Notes: a model not told the origin generated them from the sequence alone. A stretch of DNA of 64,000 nt from Actinernus sp. WN-2022 (GCA_030867875.1 JAOWCC010001634.1:100419321-100483320); one strand, 5' to 3'; positions 1 through 10,959 are shown, counted from the first letter of the stretch. Numbers and translations are program-made.

Positions 1-2866
1 TTTTAGGTTTAGGTAGGTATAGCTTATTATTTACAACGGCTCTAGTAGAATAATGATAGGAAGGTCTTGACAATAGCTTAGCGAGACATTCCGGACCAAG
101 ATTATTTAAACATTTAAAAGTCTGCGTTAGGATTCGTTGGCGAATAGCTTCATATATTGGAATCATCTTAAGGTCCTTGAATAGACTTAGGGATGGAGTA
201 GAGTAGTCGGCACTAAGAATGATCCTAGCAGCACGTTTTTGGGCTAGTAGCAGTTGGTCTAGGCATTCAGTGGAACAGTTTCCCCATACACTGCAGCAAT
301 ATTCTAGTGTTGGTTTGGCGATGCTGTTATGGAGTAGGAGTATTTCCTTAGATGGAAGATAGGGTTTGACTCTTCTAAGCATTTCAAGTTTGGAGTTATA
401 CTTTTTGGTAACTGCTGCGATGTGGTCATTCCAGGTAAGTGATGCATCGATGTTGACACCAAGGAGCTTTTCACAGGTAGAATGAGCAATAGTGAGTCCA
501 TTGAAAGAAACGTCTAGGAGTTCAGAGTTAGTAGCAAGTTTCTTTTGGGTGCCAATGAGCATGACTTTGGTCTTGCCAGGGTGGATGGCCATTTTATTCT
601 GAACAGCCCAGATGCTCAAGTTATCAGCTCCACATTGCAGAGATGCGTTGATGGAGCGTATTGATTGATCCGATCTGGTTAACGTAGTGTCATCAACGTA
701 CATATATGTGCTACAATCCTTATTTATTAGGGGAATATCGTTAATGAATAAAATGAAGAGTAGAGGGCCTAGGGATGAACTCTGTGGGACTCCGCTACGT
801 ACTGGAAGTACATCAGAAGAGAACTGACCAATGGACACTTTTTGTCTTCTTCCTGTAAGGTAAGACGTAAACCAGCAAAGTGCAGAGTCTCTGATTCCAT
901 AAATGGAGAGCTTTTTGATTAAAATATCATGGTCAACTAGATCAAAAGCTTTTCTAAAGTCAACCAGAAGAAGCCCTGTAAGTTCGCCGTTATCCATAGA
1001 ATTAAGCCACTTGTCCGTAAGATATAATAATAGTGACTCGCACGAGTGACGTGGGCGTGATCCAAACTGGGAGTCGTTAAGAAGACGGTGTTCATGAAGG
1101 AAGTCAAGCAGGTGGAGTCCACAATGGCGTTCTAAAATCTTTGACAACACAGATAATATAGATATTGGGCGATAGTTGTCTTTGTCTTGCCTAGAACCCT
1201 TTTTGTGGATTGGAGTAATTTTGCTGATTTTCCATTGATCTGGAAAAATTCCAGATCTTATACTCATGTTGTATATATAAAGAAGAGATGGAAGGACTTC
1301 GTGGCGGCCGATTTTAAGAAGTTTTACGTTGATGGAATCGATTCCTTTAGCTTTGTTACAGGATAAATTCTGAATTTCCTTTAATAGAAAGTCAGCAGAC
1401 ATCCGCGGAATAGAAAAGTGCTGATCTTCTGGTAGACGATCGGCCACAAATTGATGAAGTGCATCAGTGCTAAGGTGTTGATTTATGATGGAATCAGCGA
1501 TTTGAGAAAATTGTGAGTTAAAAACATTGGTAATGTTTTGCAAGTCGGTGATAGAGCTATCATTGTGATGTATACAATTTGGAGTAGTGCCTTTAGATCT
1601 TGCATTGACGGCGCATTTTAGTACCTTCCATAATTTCTTTGAATCATTTCTATTCTCTGAAATTTGTTGTGTATAGTAGTTCTTCTTAGCCAATTTAATA
1701 TTGTAAGTGACTTTATTTCTGAATTGTCTGTATAGTTCCCAGGGTACGGTGCCTTGACTAGATTTAGACTTGAGTTGATCCCTTTTTTTTATGTCAGATA
1801 GAATATCGGATGACATCCATTGGGGAAGCTGAAGTGACTTAACACGTTTAGTTCGAAGAGGTGCATGGCGGTTAACAATGTTTTTAAAGAGGTCATACCA
1901 AGTTGCAAGGGCATCAGATGGATCGTCAAACGACTCGATCACAGACCAGGGGGCAGCGCGCAAGTCTTCGCGAAACTTAGCTTCATCAAAGTTGATGAGG
2001 GATTGGTATTGAATGGTATCGTGGCTAGATTTCTTAGTCTTTATAGCTGCATTGCAACGACGGACAATAAATATCGGGTAGTGGTCGCTAAGTGAAAGAC
2101 TCGGTACATGTACAAGGGCGACATTCCTCTTCGATGAGGTGTATATGTGATCGATTAGTGTAGAAGAAACAGTAAATGTTCCATTAGTGTAGCGTGCCTC
2201 AGTTCGTGTTGGTACAGTTACTATTTGTTTGAGTCCAAGTTGATGAAGGCTCTTTAAAAGTTTGGTAGAGCGGGATTTACGACACATTACATTGATGTTA
2301 AAATCTCCAAGCACAAAACACTCCTTGTTTTCTGACACCAGTCTTTCAATAATGAGCATCAGGGCAGTGTCGTAAGTACTATCTGCAGATGGAGGTCGAT
2401 ACACATTTAATACTAGGATCGGCGATGTGTAAGGTGGTCTAATTTCGATGCAGATCGACTCGACAGTGTCATGTTCTAGATCTTGTCTACGGGTGAAAGG
2501 AATAGAATTGTGGATATAGCTGATATTTATCCCTCCGCCATGAGCATTTGCGGACCTGTCACGCCTAACAATAAAGTAGTTAGGGATGGTTAACATGTCA
2601 TCGGTCCAGGTATGATTTAGCCAGGTTTCGGAGAGTGAAAGAATTTGGATTGTCGGTTTCTGGAGTAATAGTGCTTTTAGTTCATCTAGTTTAGTTCCAC
2701 ATTTAATGCTTCGAATATTTAGGTGTCCGATGATTAATCCCTTTGTGCTTTTTGGTAAATCAAAACATCCGTTTGGATTTGAATTATTTTCAGGCTGATC
2801 ATCCAGGAAACTCTCATCAGGCTGTGATATTTCGCTCAGATCATAAGGTGTATCGGCAGAATAGCA
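1..2866 (-). CDS. LINE ORF2: endonuclease and reverse transcriptase (partial)
   Basis: Encodes the enzyme that nicks target DNA and reverse transcribes the LINE RNA. The frame opens just after a TAA at 2867-2869 and I read it without a stop to the window edge. Endonuclease motifs in order: HLNIRS (about 2710-2730), SETWL (about 2620), GDFN (about 2300) and SDHYPI (about 2080). Reverse transcriptase motifs: LLLVDFRKAFD (about 930-975), SGVPQSSSLGPLLF (about 740-790) and MYVDD (about 690-705). There is no early Met; the first is near 2597. The reading therefore probably continued from the upstream ORF, which ends 27-31 bp into this one in a different frame. Reading further leftward would need sequence outside the window. 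Confidence 0.8.
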
Positions 2867-3561
2867 TTATCGGCTGTGGCGCTTTCGTCCTCGCTATGCG
2901 GTGATGAGCAATTTGGGCAGACCCAGCTGGTGTCAATGATCGCTGATTGAATGAATTGGTCATATGACTGAGATAGACAGCGATTGTGCCACCAAAGATT
3001 GCATAAATCACAGAGAAGGCCAGAAGTAAAATTAACATTGTCATTGCATTTAGTGCATGTAGTTTGTGGAGTCATGGAGGCAATATTATTATCGTTAGTG
3101 GTTGAGTCCGTTTCAGATGGGCCAGGGTTAGTTTCCACGTCACCACTATTTAAGATTAGATTAAATACGCATATCGAGTTAGAGTAATACTGTATTCTGC
3201 TCAAAGACCATCGCAGCTTATGGAAGCGATTGCGTTGTAGTCTAGGAATAATTCTTGGCAGTGACAATACGCTGGCCCAAGGTTGTTGATAAACACAGTA
3301 AGCAAAAAATGAACCTCTTGTTACGTAAATTGGGTGATTGTCATGATGCGTAAAGTTTGTTGGATACGGATAGCCAGTATTGAGAATAATAGTGATTTCT
3401 CGACGGTTTACAATCTGGGTTTGAAAATCTGTGAGGTTGATAGGTTTTCCATTTAGTGATGTTTTGTTGACGTCTTGTTGATGTTCTTCTGGACATGTGT
3501 TGTTGTTGATGCTCAAAATATGAAAAATAAGAAAGCTCCCAATTGCCCAACAGTACGTCAT
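2836..3561 (-). CDS. LINE ORF1: signal-like segment, 2A-like motif, PHD finger
   Basis: About 241 aa from the ATG at 3561 (the frame stays open to a GTG at 3585). Residue numbers here count from that GTG codon. A hydrophobic stretch at about 9-26 resembles a signal peptide. The motif SGDVETNPGP at 147-156 matches the 2A ribosome-skipping consensus. A Cys4-His-Cys3 PHD-type finger follows at about 177-226 (CTKC, CDLC, WWHNRC, WVCPNC). Known: 2A-like sequences occur at the N-termini of some LINE proteins, for example in sea urchins, where they act in ribosome skipping or in protein targeting. Inferred: this element uses the same device. The ORF ends at 2836 while the endonuclease frame has already opened, so a -1 frame change would join them. 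Confidence 0.8.
   Translation of the reverse strand: MTYCWAIGSFLIFHILSINNNTCPEEHQQDVNKTSLNGKPINLTDFQTQIVNRREITIILNTGYPYPTNFTHHDNHPIYVTRGSFFAYCVYQQPWASVLSLPRIIPRLQRNRFHKLRWSLSRIQYYSNSICVFNLILNSGDVETNPGPSETDSTTNDNNIASMTPQTTCTKCNDNVNFTSGLLCDLCNLWWHNRCLSQSYDQFIQSAIIDTSWVCPNCSSPHSEDESATADNAILPIHLMI
3118..3147 (-). other. 2A-like ribosome-skipping motif
   Basis: The codons read SGDVETNPGP in the frame of LINE ORF1, matching the D-V/I-E-x-N-P-G-P consensus of 2A peptides. The skip would fall between the final Gly and Pro, releasing the hydrophobic N-terminal part from the PHD/endonuclease/RT part. Skipping activity is inferred from the motif only. Confidence 0.85.
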
Positions 3562-3751
3562 GATCGAGTTTGATCCAACGTACACCAGCAGGATTGTCGT
3601 TCACGGTTGCTTGCTTGAACAATTCGTTATCATTGAGCTCATTGTATGCATCCGTATTTGTTTTGATACGATGGGTAACTAGTTCCTGTAAAAACTAGAC
3701 GTCATAGTGTTGGTCTGCGTCGGCCGGGAAGATAAACACTGATATAATCAA

Positions 3752-3830
3752 CTAAAGTTGATTAAGGTATGCTAACCGCCGTGGGAAGCGAGTAGCAGCT
3801 GACGTTTCGAGCGCTATAAGATAAGATAAT
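3752..3830 (-). repeat. Dispersed repeat fragment (shared with 25.8 kb)
   Basis: About 55 bp around 3763-3817 matches, in reverse complement, 25805-25856, with the core CTCGAAACGTCAGCTGCTAC in both. It lies upstream of the LINE ORFs and may be part of its 5' leader or an older repeat next to it. Confidence 0.6.
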
Positions 3831-4027
3831 CCTAACAATAAACTAAGATGGTTAGTTACTCTTTCCTCGGTTTTGATGCCCTCGGGAACTAAAATCGCTT
3901 TGTCACCTTGGAACGAGCAACTAACCATCACATAACACAACATTCTTTGCATCGAATTCGAACTAACTTAACCGGCCTTGACACAGTGATTTTCTTTTTG
4001 TGCAATTTTATAATAGAGATCTCGAGC

Positions 4028-4038
4028 ACTATAAATAT
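4028..4038 (+). promoter_or_regulatory. TATA-like box upstream of CLN3-like block
   Basis: The stretch CTATAAATATC lies just upstream of the open frame beginning at 4044, with an initiator-like TTAGTT about 30 bp downstream. It could be a promoter for an intronless copy or chance in AT-rich DNA. No transcript evidence is available. Confidence 0.3.
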
Positions 4039-4043
4039 CCTAA

Positions 4044-5063
4044 GCTCACGTTCGTGTTGTTAGTTCTCTCCATTCTCTTAATAAAATTGTGAATGGTTTA
4101 GTTTTACTAAGACATGTCTCCTGTTCTATATTCTCTACCGTAGCCCTTACTACGTGGTTCTGTATAGCTCCCCGTACAGCAGTAGCCACAAGCCTGCCGA
4201 TATCGCTTCTTCTTCTGCTACTCTACAAGATACTGAACAAGAACGATCTAGAGAAGATACGTGACCTCAAGTATATGACACTGGTTAGCGAGGATGACGA
4301 AGATTCTGACGAAAGCGAAGATCGCACAGCCATTAGTAACAACCTCCAAAACAAAATTAAGAAGAACAAACAGGACCTGAAGAACTCAACTATGACGAGC
4401 AAGAAAACTGTTTGTGAAGACGCTAACTCGAGTGAGAGGTCCTGCATTGACAAAATCCTACTTATCATGCAAGTATTCCCATTAATAACGTTCTTCTACT
4501 TGGATTTCGTTGCAATATTCGCCTCTCAGATATCGGTTTTAACAACAATAGCAATTCCTGACGCACCCTTCCACCCACGGGACCATTACGTATACTACAC
4601 GCTGAGCTTTGGCATTTTGAGGTTCATTGGAGGGGGCTATATGCTAGTGGTGTCTCGTATCTGTCCTAGATTGGTGCCTTACCTAAAGGTCAAGAAAGTG
4701 TGGATTTTGTCCCTAATGGATTTGGGGCATTTGATGTTTTTCATTTTCGAGTCGTGGTACCGGTTCGTCCCTTATGTATCTATCATAATTTCACTCTCTG
4801 CTACTCAAGGCCTCATCAATGGAATGTTGCATTCGAATGGGCTTCTTGTTGTTGTCGATAAGTTTGAGGACGAGAAAAAGCGAGGAATGGCTATGGGCCT
4901 GGTTACAGTGGGGTCCACCGCTGGACAGTTAGCAGCAGGTATCGCGGGCTTGTACGTAGAGCCCAACCTTAAGAACCATTGTACGTACGAATTACACTTA
5001 AAGGAATATTGTTTTACGCGCTTCAATAACACAATGGGTTGGTCTAGAAACCGGTATTGTTGA
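4044..5063 (+). CDS. CLN3 (battenin)-like protein, C-terminal part
   Basis: CLN3 family proteins are multi-pass membrane proteins of lysosome and late endosome, distantly related to MFS transporters; loss of human CLN3 causes Batten disease. The frame is open from 4044 (preceded by TAA) to TGA at 5061-5063. It shows a hydrophobic segment (LPISLLLLLLYKIL), an acidic Ser-rich loop and then the C-terminal CLN3 half. Family-like landmarks are a V-PL membrane segment, HPRDHYVYYTLSFGILRF, a TM followed by WYRFVPYVS, QGLINGM and DEKKRGMAMG. The N-terminal half of a full-length CLN3 (human 438 aa) is absent. The first in-frame ATG is at 4275, giving about 262 aa. So this is either a last exon whose upstream exons lie beyond the LINE, a truncated copy, or a short paralogue. 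The last residues look unrelated to CLN3 and fall in a duplicated segment. Confidence 0.65.
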   Translation, partial: AHVRVVSSLHSLNKIVNGLVLLRHVSCSIFSTVALTTWFCIAPRTAVATSLPISLLLLLLYKILNKNDLEKIRDLKYMTLVSEDDEDSDESEDRTAISNNLQNKIKKNKQDLKNSTMTSKKTVCEDANSSERSCIDKILLIMQVFPLITFFYLDFVAIFASQISVLTTIAIPDAPFHPRDHYVYYTLSFGILRFIGGGYMLVVSRICPRLVPYLKVKKVWILSLMDLGHLMFFIFESWYRFVPYVSIIISLSATQGLINGMLHSNGLLVVVDKFEDEKKRGMAMGLVTVGSTAGQLAAGIAGLYVEPNLKNHCTYELHLKEYCFTRFNNTMGWSRNRYC

Positions 5064-5300
5064 TAAACAAGGAAGCGAATAATTAACTGAGAACAGCTTT
5101 AAAAGAGTCACTGGCTTCATCAAACAATATGATTACGGCAATCTGACTCGATTAGCACTTTTACCTATCGTTTTACGCGCTTCAATAACACAATGGGTTG
5201 GTCTAGAAACCGGTTTTGTCGATAAGCAAGGAAGCGAATAATTAACATCAAACGATATGATCACGGCAATCTGAGTCGATTAGCACTTATACCTATTTCG
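5012..5300 (+). repeat. Tandem duplication over the CLN3-like 3' end
   Basis: A 76-bp segment at 5012-5087 is repeated at 5171-5246 with a few substitutions. The following sequence is also repeated (from about 5118 and from about 5249), but about 30 bp is missing in the second copy. The first copy contains the last codons and stop of the CLN3-like frame. Confidence 0.85.
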
Positions 5301-7082
5301 GATTGCCAGTGCCCACTCAGTTTTTATAAATATGTAATTTGTGTCTGTATCTATATACTTCTAAAAGTCACGAATATCCAATTAGTGCGAGAGCCAATCT
5401 GGTGCGATAGATTATACCACGTGATAACCTTTATAAACGACAATACAACACTGGAACACTTATATAACTACATTGCGTCACCAGTTCTATAAATGTTCCA
5501 GTTGAATAGCTTAGAGTGTTCTATATATTCCAGTTCGATAACCTATAGCTAGAGTGTTGTAAGTTTTCCAGTTCAATAATCAGGAGTTTGTATGTGTTCT
5601 AGTTCAGTACACACTCATCAACTCCGCACTCCCCTGAACTATTCAAACCAACTCCCAAATTTTAGCCTTCAAATGTAAAAAACAAATTATGTAATTGAAT
5701 AAAATCATTCATTATTTGATTTACTAAAAGGACTTTTACCTAGGTATATATTTTTTATCTTTCAGTATATATAGCCAGTAGTTACAACTCTCAAGTTTTA
5801 GTGGCCGGGTATTCTAAAGTTGCGCCTTCATTCCAGTAGATTACCAGCCCTGGAACGCCCTGGAATATGTTTACACCCCATTTCATTGTCGAATATGAAG
5901 AATACTGGCTGGAATACTATAGATTCAAGCAACTCTTGTTTCTTCTTTGATATCTTTAGCTTTCGAAATAGCGCCATCTCAGGTTAGAAGAGATGAACCT
6001 CACCCCACAAACTCAACCTTGCAGCTGACTGTACTAGTGAAATTTGAAATGCAAATTTGTTTTGAGCTAGAAATCATAGATAAAAACATTGTTGTTTCAA
6101 AGTACGAAGGAATTCTTCCGGATTATTATTCAGTGAAATAAATATTGCACTCAATCTTGACTTATTTTGGTTATATTGCGTTTGAATAGTTATGTTTGAG
6201 TTTTCGGATCTGTATCAACCGATACAATACGACCTCTTATTTTGAAAATAGTACTTCATTTTATATTAATTTATATACTTATCTATACACTTGTAATTTA
6301 ACCTAAGACACAAATAAACTTAGTGTTGTTTTAAGTTTTTGTTATTATTAAACATACTTGTAATTTAACCTAAGACACAAATAAATTGTTGTCATAAATG
6401 CTCTCCAGAGAGCCGTGTTACCAATACAAACTACTGAGTATTATTTAGTAAATACTCATAATTTATAAGCTAATTACCAAATGTGAATGCTGAATTTCTT
6501 AGCCCATATAAAAAAATAATGCTTTCTTTAATGAAACTGTGTGCTAAGAGTTATAGGCTAAGTTTACTCGTTTCCGTAATATTTTTATTTCTTTATAGCA
6601 CGATTGTAGTAACGTTGTAAGGCACACAAACTTTTCTTTGTGTTTTTTGAAGTCACAGCCATTTCAGCTTCTGTGTATTTCAGTGACAGCTATAGTATAT
6701 TTATTTCCACTAATCCAGCTTCATTCAATTCAGTCGTTTTTGCTGCAGTTGTTTTCATCGAACTGGCGAGAGCCGGAAAAACTGCATTAATCGCTCTAAA
6801 AAGTTGAATTTTAGCTGAAAAACGAAAAAGCAGAAATAGTTTTAAATTAGTATTTGCCTTCATGTAACAAATTGTTTAGTTTCTTTCAAAATGTACGGGT
6901 TTTATCGCTATTTGTTTACGAAGAGTTGTGAGCGAATTTGGAAAATCCTGAGCGGGCAAAATGAAAAAATCTTGCCCGCTGAGCAACCAATCAGATTGCA
7001 GCATTCAAGTCATCAGCTGCCATATAATAAGGGGAGTTATTAAGGAATTGTAAATAGTATTAAGGTTATAAGTCGGCACAAA
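5301..7082. other. Intergenic, no gene seen
   Basis: AT-rich sequence with no ORF resembling a known protein. The only structure I support is a short direct repeat: a roughly 30-bp phrase containing TTGTAATTTAACCTAAGACA at about 6290-6318 and again at about 6358-6386. Confidence 0.5.
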
Positions 7083-7288
7083 TAGAGGTAATCGGCTAAT
7101 GCTGTTGCCACCCAATTCAGATCATGTGATGTAAACAGGTGCTACTCTGGGGAATTATTCCGTTTTCATACTAATCATAATGCAGTCACTTTGTGCCTAT
7201 CTGAATAAAATTAATTTTCAAAGAGTCAATCAGTCCAGAGTAATGTGTGTTTACATCACATGATCTGAATTGGGTGGGAGTACCTCTA
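7083..7288. mobile_element. Foldback/MITE, about 206 bp
   Basis: Inverted arms. TAGAGGTA (7083-7090) pairs with TACCTCTA (7281-7288). Inside, a 29-bp arm from CACCCAATTCAGATCATGTG (7109 on) pairs with its complement at 7247-7277. No coding capacity. Confidence 0.8.
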
Positions 7289-7543
7289 TGGTTTGAGTCT
7301 TCTCAAATCTTCTTAGAAATTTAATCTATGTGAGATTCCCACGTGAGAAGCTCGTCGACATGCACTTCAAGATATTTATATATACAGACCAGCCTTGAAG
7401 AAGATAATAGCAAGAATAATTGGATCTATATAAGACCTACGGTACAAAAATCTATAATAGAAAATACATAAGCAAATACCGTGAACAAAAATACAGCAAA
7501 AAATACGGGAAATTACTTCTATTTTGACAAACACGCGTGAAAT

Positions 7544-7700
7544 CAGGGGCGTAGCTAGGCATTTTCAAGTTGTACGCACAAGTGCAGTAGCTATCGGTTT
7601 TAAGGGCCCCCTCTCGTAAAAACATTACCAGGCCAAACAGGAAATTTTCGTCTCAAAGTGTACGCACGTGCGTATATGCGTACAGGAAGCTACGCCCCTG
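7544..7700. mobile_element. 157-bp MITE with CAGGGGCGTAGCTA termini, 5-bp target duplication
   Basis: Terminal inverted repeats are CAGGGGCGTAGCTA and its complement ending at 7700, flanked on both sides by GAAAT. The insertion sits in the first of two direct repeats (about 7508-7743 without the insert, and 7810-7885). The second repeat shows a related site without the element. A related but disrupted copy begins near 34061. Confidence 0.8.
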
Positions 7701-8340
7701 GAAATGTATCCCTAATTTCACTCGTCCCCATTTGATTACCTATACTTATCATCCTTCAAATATTTAATTTGACGCGCGCTTGTACGCTCACAGGGGGTGT
7801 ATGGGTGTATGCGAGGGAAATTACGTAGATTTTGACAAACACAAGTAGAATTTATCCCTAATTTCACCAGTCACTATTTGATTACCATTAATATTATGGA
7901 TAGCAAATTAAATTACGATGCAGAAATTTTTTTTAAGCGCACGAAGTCGGCGTTTGAAATTTCACATGTAATAGAAATATAGATACGATAGTACGCGCGC
8001 TCTGATTGGCTAAAAAGCCATGTTTTATCAGAGTATATAATATAACCCAGATAGTATGAGCGCTCTGATTGGTTTATAGACTCAAAAATCTATGGTCTAT
8101 TGTGCCGGTAAACACATAGAAATCGGCACACCTGCTTGCGTTGGGTCGTAGTTATATCATAAAAGCAATAGACCACACATTTAAAGTGTTTACTGGCGAA
8201 ATAAATGTGAAATGTGTGGTATATTGCTTAAATATAACATGGTTTGCCGTGTTTTATTGTTTTCAACTGGCGGTTTCCTTTCATCGCGCGTGTACATCTA
8301 TATTATAAAACAGATAAAGAATCCTTAAATCCATGTTTTA
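7701..8340. other. Intergenic, repeat-derived, no gene seen
   Basis: Contains the second direct repeat noted above (7810-7885). From about 8000 it contains AT-rich sequence with phrases (TTAAATATAACAT, GTGTTTTATTG) that recur near 10265-10305. No convincing coding region. Confidence 0.4.
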
Positions 8341-8460
8341 TACTATCTTCAAATACTCATAAATAATTAATGAGTATTTTGTCCAATCAGATGAAGCGAA
8401 TCACTCACGTGCATGCTCATTTATACCCGATAAAACGCAATGGTCTTTATACAACTTAGT
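8341..8460. repeat. Dispersed repeat family, copy A
   Basis: The segment containing ATTTTGTCCAATCAGATGAAGC followed by GTGCATGCTCATTTATACC recurs in inverted orientation at about 10178-10243 and in the same orientation at about 26476-26575. Short inverted phrases (ACTCAT and ATGAGT around AATTA) suggest a MITE-type origin. Confidence 0.75.
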
Positions 8461-8476
8461 ATACAACTTCATGGTT

Positions 8477-8622
8477 GAGCCTGATACTCTATGGTCTATT
8501 GGAGATGGCCCTAGTATACAACTTCATGGTTGAGGCCTTTTTCCTTTGTCCAACAAAGGAAAATGGCCTCAACCAGTAAGTTTTATATAGGGCCATCTCC
8601 TCGTAACCTGAGTATCAGGCTC
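8477..8622. mobile_element. Foldback element, about 146 bp
   Basis: The whole segment is an imperfect palindrome. GAGCCTGATACTC at the left pairs with GAGTATCAGGCTC at the right, then GGAGATGGCCCTA, GGTTGAGGCC and CCTTTG pair toward a small loop near 8550. Confidence 0.85.
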
Positions 8623-8861
8623 TCAAGAAGAGAAGACGGGGTAGAGAAAAGGAAAGAGAGCCTGACACAGACCCATTGAGAAAGGCCTTCCGCCTCCCAA
8701 GCATACGTCATCGAGCCATCACTTTTTAACCAATGAAATTTATTTCCGGTTTTCGGAGATTAACATAACTGTCATCACGAGTTTTGAACTGTTGGCCGGA
8801 TTTTCGATCTCTGTATAGAAAATTTTGGACTTTAATATGGTATTTATATTTCATCTGTTTT

Positions 8862-9338
8862 GTGCTACGACTAACGTATCAGTTAATTCCAAACCCGTGC
8901 ACCCCCCCCCCCCTCCCCCCACCGGGCCACCCCCGGGCATTTGATCAGAGGCTTGCTCCCGAGGGTGGGGAATTTGACGAGTATCTACGTTTATTATAAA
9001 GTATATAACTGAAACAAAGAACGATCGAGCCGGTAGAAATGATTGTTCTCATCCCTGACCGGTTGAAGGTGGTTTTCACCGTCGATGTTTCCAGTGAATT
9101 GCTTGAGACAGACTGATTCTGAATAAAACAATGATTTCATTTATTTGTCAATAGTCTTTGCCTTGTCAAATTTTCTGATCCGGTCCCCGATGGTGATTTG
9201 AACAGCCTGGATGAAAAACTGGTGGGGCATTTGAACAGTTTTTCTGCCTTGGTAGTGGGGCATTTGATCTATTTTTTCCCCAAAATGTTCAAGGGGGGGG
9301 CATGCACGGGTTTGGAATTGACTGATACATAACACACA
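8862..9338. mobile_element. Foldback element with poly-C/poly-G arms
   Basis: The left arm (about 8875-8945: TATCAGTTAATTCCAAACCC then a C-run) pairs with the right arm (about 9232-9335: a G-run then GGGTTTGGAATTGACTGATA). Both arms also carry GGCATTTGATC-type phrases. The short ORFs across it are by-products of the repeat. Confidence 0.7.
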
Positions 9339-9450
9339 TGATTCAATATCATAACTACTGATACATAACACAGAGTTCTGTTGTTCCTTCAAGGATAATA
9401 AGCCTATAATTCTCTCGAAGGTTTTGAGTTAAGTTTATGTTGCCGTGGGA

Positions 9451-9739
9451 ATAGGCCCTTTGCAGCTAACAAATCACGTGGTTGTACTGGAGAGCAAAAC
9501 ATTCTGACTTCATTTATTTAAAGGCCTTGTACGAGATCGGTAGTGTTATTAGCAAAACCTGTTTGTAAATGCTATTTTCCACCTCCAATCGATTGTCGAT
9601 CTTTCTAAAACAACGTTTTTGAAGATAGCTTGCTCTCCAGCATCCATGGCAACGCCTTTCCCATGGGGATCACGAGCTCAATTCATTCGTTAACGAAGTA
9701 TTATATCAGCACGTGACTGTTAGCTGCAAAGGGCCTATT
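9451..9739. mobile_element. MITE, about 289 bp, 21-bp terminal inverted repeats
   Basis: AATAGGCCCTTTGCAGCTAAC at 9451-9471 is the reverse complement of 9719-9739, with CACGTG just inside both ends. No coding capacity. Confidence 0.85.
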
Positions 9740-10572
9740 GTTTTGTTTTGTTTTGAATGTGAAAAAGTTCCCTCGCTGCAAGCCGAACCTTCTTCAACTT
9801 GCTGTGTTTTTATCAGCTTCAGTGGACTGACCTGACTGACGGCTACAATAATGACGTACGGTGACGATATTTGCTTCTCTTGTTGTTCGGTTTCCAGAAC
9901 TGTGAGAAGATCGGAATAAAATTCCTGCCGGCAACACTCCGCAGGACGTCCAGTTTCTTTCGAGAAACATGCCTTCGAGACAGTTTTTGTGCAGGCTTAA
10001 GAATAATATTTGGTAAGAACTGTTAAGCGGCTTCCAATGCTTTTATGAAATCCATTTAAATCGTCAGATTCTGGATGTTGAACACGAGCCAGTGAATGGA
10101 TTTGTGTCAGGCTCTCTTTTCTTTCTTTCCCCCCTATAGGGCCACACTCGTACAGTGAAAAGTTGTATAAAGACCCTTGCGTATTATCGGGTATAAATGA
10201 GCATGCACGTGAGTGATTCGCTTCATCTGATTGGAAGCGAATTGAATTAAGCTAAGGCTTCTTTATTTGTTAAATATAACATACGCGAGCGTGTTTTATT
10301 GTTTGAACTGCTTGTTTGCTTTCTTCGTGCTTCTAAATCTTTATCATAAAGCAAACAAAAAAAGCTCCATGCCAAAAGCACGTGCCTTCGGCTTGTGCTT
10401 TATAATTTCAACATTTCTCTTGTATTCGGCTAAGGCTTCTTTATCTGTTAAATAAATCGAAGAGCATTTATGAATACGTCATAACACGAGTGCTCTCCCC
10501 CCAGGGTTCCAGATATATTATATCTGATCTGGTGATATACCTCTCCACAGAATTTCTTGTGTAGTCGCACTT
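9740..10572. other. Intergenic with inverted repeat copy B, no gene seen
   Basis: Includes the inverted copy of the dispersed repeat at about 10178-10243 and a twice-repeated phrase GCTAAGGCTTCTTTAT near 10251 and 10430. No gene recognised. Confidence 0.45.
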
Positions 10573-10704
10573 AAGCCCGGTTTCCATATGATCGCAACGA
10601 TCGCAGGGATCGCAGGTTCTTTTGTTCTGCGTATAAATGTACGCTTCGATTCACACCGAACAAAAGAATCCTGCGATCGTTGCGATCATATGGAAACCGG
10701 GCTT
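10573..10704. mobile_element. MITE with perfect 34-bp inverted repeats
   Basis: 10573-10606 (starting AAGCCCGGTTTCCATATGAT) is the exact reverse complement of 10671-10704. Inner phrases TCTTTTGTTC and GAACAAAAGA also pair. The structure would fold into a very stable hairpin. Confidence 0.9.
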
Positions 10705-10959
10705 TAGCCTGCGAACACAGACGTCTCTCGTCGGGAGCCACAATCAAAACGTGTCCCCGGAGCAGTTCGAGGCGATTTATTTATTTATTTAATTATTTGT
10801 GTATCTTGTATCCGACCGTATATATATTTCCATTATATCAATATATTTGCGTTACCTAGCTTGATTAGCTTTTAAGTTATTTCTAGGTAACCCATACCAT
10901 TAAATTGTTTAATTCTCCCTCCCTTTATTATGTAAAACATTTCGTTATGGTATGAATAA

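Larger units (their letters stand above)
1..3965 (-). mobile_element. CR1/L2-like non-LTR retrotransposon, cut by window edge
   Basis: A minus-strand LINE with a leader region, a first ORF (signal-like N-terminus, 2A-like motif, PHD finger) and a second ORF with apurinic-type endonuclease and reverse transcriptase. The 3' end lies beyond position 1. The 5' boundary is uncertain. A segment near 3763-3817 recurs in opposite orientation near 25805-25856, which suggests a dispersed leader or neighbouring repeat. Clade assignment (CR1/L2/Rex group) rests on domain order and motif style, not on a tree. Confidence 0.85.

Noticed and set aside
8784..8999. Pro-rich small protein
   Set aside because: Derived from a poly-C stretch inside a foldback element.
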